6,308 nt of DNA. Source: Candidatus Methanoplasma sp. (lineage in GTDB: Archaea; Thermoplasmatota; Thermoplasmata; Methanomassiliicoccales; Methanomethylophilaceae). Position 1 is the first letter of the stretch, and every line of letters begins with the position of its first letter. Location: contig JAISVN010000098.1 in assembly GCA_031271555.1 (NCBI GenBank), forward strand, positions 1 through 6,308, given 5' to 3'. The position numbers and the translations under genes were made by a program. The notes beneath the pieces are model-generated. The model saw only the letters and a list, made by a program, of their open reading frames with translations, was not told where the DNA came from and did not search any database. This document shows positions 4,216 to 6,308 of this stretch, in pieces.

Positions 4216-5376
4216 ATGAAGATCGGCATAGTCGGAGGGGCCCTGCAGGGCATGGAGGCGGTCTTCCTGTCCAACAAGGCAGGTTTCGAAACGCTGGTGA
4301 TCGACAGGAAAGATTCTGCGCCCGCTCTATCGATCTCTGACACCCATGAGGTATTGGACGTTGTAAAGGATTCTGAGAAAGCAAAGGCCATGCTCTCCGA
4401 CTGCGATGTGGTCATGCCTGCGCTTGAGGAGATGGACGCACTTATCGCATTGGACGAAATGATGCAAGGTCTGGAGATCCCCTTTCTTTTCGATCTCGCC
4501 TCGTATAACATATCATCGTCAAAAGAGAGATCGAACAGCATAATGTCCGAATTGGGGGTGCCGATACCGAAGCCCTGGCCGGAATGCGGATTCCCGGCAA
4601 TAGTCAAACCGTCGTCCCAAAGCGGGAGCATAGGGGTCTCCGCAGTGAACAGCAAGGAGGAGATGGATGCCGCACTTAAGGTCGTGGAAGACCTTAACGA
4701 TACTCCGGTCGTACAGGAGTTCGTCTCAGGGAAGAGCGTATCGATAGAGGTCATCGGGAACGGGACCTCTGCGACATCCTTCAAAACGACCGAAGTGATA
4801 CTGGATTCAAACTACGACTGCAAGATGGTGCTATGCGAACCGAATGTTCTGCCGAAAGAGGACAACGACATTTTTGCCGAGATAGGGAAGAAGGTCGCGG
4901 AAGGCATCGGACTGAAGGCCTTGATGGACGTGGAGGCGATATACACAAAGAAAGGCCTGAGGGTTCTGGAAATAGATGCGAGGATCCCAAGCCAGACCCC
5001 GGCAGCGGTCTGGGCGGCAACGAACATCAACATACTCGAAGAACTCGCATTCTCTTCCGTGGGAAAGAGCACCGGAAGAGTAGGCAGGAACGATTGTTCC
5101 TCTTATGAGCACTACATAATAGAGGACGGGAACCTGAGGACATGCGGGGAAAAGGTCTTCGGAAAGATAAAAGAGCCGAGGATGGAGCAGAGGTTCTTCG
5201 GAGCCGATGAGGCCATAACCGATTATGCCCCCGGGAAAGATGTCTGGAGGGCGACGGTGATGAACAGAGGAAAGGATCCGGCAGACGTCCTCGAGAGACG
5301 TAAGAGCTTCATACGCAATGTAATGGACGAATGCGGCCTGGATGAGTACATCGACAGGTCTCCGAGGATGGTATGA
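4216..5376 (+). CDS. pylC: Methylornithine-lysine ligase (ATP-grasp)
   Basis: A 386-residue ATP-grasp ligase joining (3R)-3-methyl-D-ornithine to the epsilon amine of L-lysine with ATP, the second step of pyrrolysine synthesis. Seen: an N-terminal glycine-rich loop GIVGGALQG (4-12); the ATP-grasp lysine and flexible glycine loop in FPAIVKPSSQSGSIGV (126-141); VQEFVSGKSVSIEVI (166-180); and the metal-binding segment VLEIDARIPSQTP (250-262) with Glu252, Asp254 and Arg256. It is slightly longer than the Methanosarcina protein, which I recall as about 360. The start ATG follows AGGTGA by four bases and lies four bases after the pylB stop. Its own stop overlaps the pylD start in ATGA. Carbamoyl-phosphate-synthase-like and D-Ala-D-Ala-ligase-like enzymes share the fold; context identifies PylC. 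Confidence 0.95.
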   Translation: MKIGIVGGALQGMEAVFLSNKAGFETLVIDRKDSAPALSISDTHEVLDVVKDSEKAKAMLSDCDVVMPALEEMDALIALDEMMQGLEIPFLFDLASYNISSSKERSNSIMSELGVPIPKPWPECGFPAIVKPSSQSGSIGVSAVNSKEEMDAALKVVEDLNDTPVVQEFVSGKSVSIEVIGNGTSATSFKTTEVILDSNYDCKMVLCEPNVLPKEDNDIFAEIGKKVAEGIGLKALMDVEAIYTKKGLRVLEIDARIPSQTPAAVWAATNINILEELAFSSVGKSTGRVGRNDCSSYEHYIIEDGNLRTCGEKVFGKIKEPRMEQRFFGADEAITDYAPGKDVWRATVMNRGKDPADVLERRKSFIRNVMDECGLDEYIDRSPRMV

Positions 5377-6194
5377 TGACACGATTGACGGATGACATGG
5401 TCAAAGACATAATAGGGTCGCTGGACGGCACCAACGACATGCTCATGTCGCTTACCGGCATGAACACGCTGGAACTCGCATGCGATGCAATAGGCATGAC
5501 TCCGGACATGATCGATCTGCGCGGCATAAAGGTCGGAGTGGTGCCGGTAACGTCCGGCAAAGGCATAATAAAAAAATTCTCCGAGTCCGTAGCTGAAATA
5601 ACATCCAAACTAGGCATGGATTCATTCGTCACAGAGAATGCGGATGTGACCGGTATCGCCGAAGCACTCGCAGCCGGTTCCGAGATAGTGTTCATGGCCG
5701 ACGACATCCAGTTCATTGCCGTCAATACCAAGAACGGCAGATTCTCAAACAATTCGTTCTCGACCGCCGCAGGATACGTGTCCGCTTTGAAAGGAGCAGC
5801 CAAAGGGCTGTCGGGGAAGAAGGTCCTCGTCCTGGGCGCCGGAAGGGTAGGGAGCATAGCCGCCGAGATCATGGTCTCGATGGGTGCAGAGGTCACGGTG
5901 TACGATGTCGATACGAAGAAACTCAGAGACCTGTCAGAAAAGATAAGCATCAGAATAACGGAAGACGTGGAAGGCGCACTGTCCTCTCACGATCTGGTGT
6001 TCAACGCATCGCCTGCGGCAATAGACGGCAGGCATGTCAAAGAAGGTGCGATATTTTCATCGCCCGGCATACCTTTCCCATTCGACGAGGAAGGCCTGAG
6101 AAAGGCGAAAGCCGTGATACACGACCCTCTTGATATAGGCACTGCGGTCATGGCCGTGCAGAGCGCATCGTTCTCGAGACCGAGGAAGCAGTAA
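5373..6194 (+). CDS. pylD: Pyrrolysine synthase (NAD-dependent dehydrogenase, last step)
   Basis: A 273-residue protein that oxidises the epsilon-amine of the lysine-methylornithine isopeptide; the resulting aldehyde cyclises to the pyrroline ring of pyrrolysine. Seen: an N-terminal substrate domain (about 1-145) and a Rossmann fold with VLVLGAGRVGSIAAE at 151-165 (GxGxxG at 155-160), followed by VTVYD at 174-178, whose acidic end suits NAD binding. The start ATG 5373 overlaps the pylC stop as ATGA, and a second ATG follows at 5376, so the first residue could be either. The overlap implies translational coupling. It ends with TAA, unlike the other genes here (TGA). It is slightly longer than Methanosarcina PylD (about 260 as I recall). 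The related shikimate or glutamyl-tRNA reductase folds are unlikely given the gene order. Confidence 0.95.
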   Translation: MMTRLTDDMVKDIIGSLDGTNDMLMSLTGMNTLELACDAIGMTPDMIDLRGIKVGVVPVTSGKGIIKKFSESVAEITSKLGMDSFVTENADVTGIAEALAAGSEIVFMADDIQFIAVNTKNGRFSNNSFSTAAGYVSALKGAAKGLSGKKVLVLGAGRVGSIAAEIMVSMGAEVTVYDVDTKKLRDLSEKISIRITEDVEGALSSHDLVFNASPAAIDGRHVKEGAIFSSPGIPFPFDEEGLRKAKAVIHDPLDIGTAVMAVQSASFSRPRKQ

Positions 6195-6203
6195 AGCGTT
6201 CCG

Positions 6204-6225
6204 ATCCGCGGCCTCTGCCGCAGAT
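6204..6225 (+). terminator. GC-rich hairpin after pylD (possible 3' end of the operon)
   Basis: GCGGC (6208-6212) pairs with GCCGC (6217-6221) around CTCT. After one C-A mismatch, ATC (6204-6206) pairs with GAT (6223-6225). It starts nine bases after the pylD stop. No T run follows, so it may mark or protect an mRNA 3' end and need not be an intrinsic terminator. Confidence 0.4.
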
Positions 6226-6308
6226 ATGCCGTGAAACCGTCAATTTCGTCATTTCAGAATTACGCTATGCACGCTGGATATAGAAGACGGCGGCATGACA
6301 TTCCGAAT
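6226..6308. other. Right-edge flank with no supported gene
   Basis: No confident gene. A minus-strand frame stays open from the right edge to TGA at 6256-6254, giving about 18 codons ending SVILK, and could be the tail of a convergent gene outside the window. Too short to identify. Confidence 0.2.

Noticed and set aside
3600..4784. A long minus-strand open frame of 394 codons opposite pylB and pylC
   Set aside because: It spans two well-identified genes on the other strand and shows no domain; it is an antisense shadow caused by codon bias.
6254..6308. Tail of a convergent minus-strand gene at the right edge
   Set aside because: Only about 18 codons are visible, and other frames are equally short-lived; too little to call a gene.

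Overview
The window carries a pyrrolysine (Pyl) gene cluster from a methanogenic archaeon, most likely a member of Methanomassiliicoccales (Methanomethylophilus-like). The evidence is: a complete pylT-pylS-pylB-pylC-pylD set; a pyrrolysyl-tRNA synthetase made only of the catalytic domain (no PylSn fused, none visible upstream), which aligns position by position with the short M. alvus enzyme as I recall it; a tRNA-Pyl with the reduced D arm and broken anticodon stem described for this order; archaeal TATA-like promoters and GGTGA-type ribosome binding sites; and a neighbouring RamA-type corrinoid activator. The exact species cannot be fixed from the sequence alone.

Layout. Positions 1-1140 (+) hold the 3' part of ramA, cut by the left edge. 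Positions 1128-1808 (-) hold two back-to-back small multidrug resistance (SMR) genes of Gdx/YkkCD type, convergent with ramA and overlapping its last 13 bases. Positions 1809-2230 have no convincing protein gene. This gap holds divergent promoters, a tandem AT-rich repeat, a run of hairpins with two mutually exclusive folds (candidate small RNA or leader), and the pylT promoter. Positions 2231-2300 are tRNA-Pyl (CUA). Positions 2323-6194 (+) are pylS, pylB, pylC and pylD, packed with gaps of 5 and 4 bases and a final 4-base overlap. Positions 6195-6308 are a short 3' flank with one GC-rich hairpin.

How the genes fit together. PylB converts L-lysine to (3R)-3-methyl-D-ornithine, PylC ligates it to a second lysine, and PylD oxidises the product, which cyclises to pyrrolysine. 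PylS charges it onto tRNA-Pyl, which reads UAG in the methylamine methyltransferases MtmB, MtbB and MttB. RamA reductively reactivates the corrinoid proteins these methyltransferases use. The window therefore links making the 22nd amino acid with the enzyme that keeps its main client pathway active.

The most interesting spot is the pylT-pylS junction. The conserved N-terminus of PylS starts 39 codons before the first in-frame ATG, and there is no ATG, GTG or TTG in between. The homologous start position is an ATC codon placed behind a good Shine-Dalgarno sequence. Overlapping it out of frame is a short ORF containing ATG-TAG, and a perfect 8-base inverted repeat on either side of the tRNA can pair over this start region. 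The candidates are a non-canonical start, recoding at a pyrrolysine codon, coupling of tRNA maturation to PylS translation, or a one-base sequence error. These are separable by comparison with relatives and by N-terminal proteomics.
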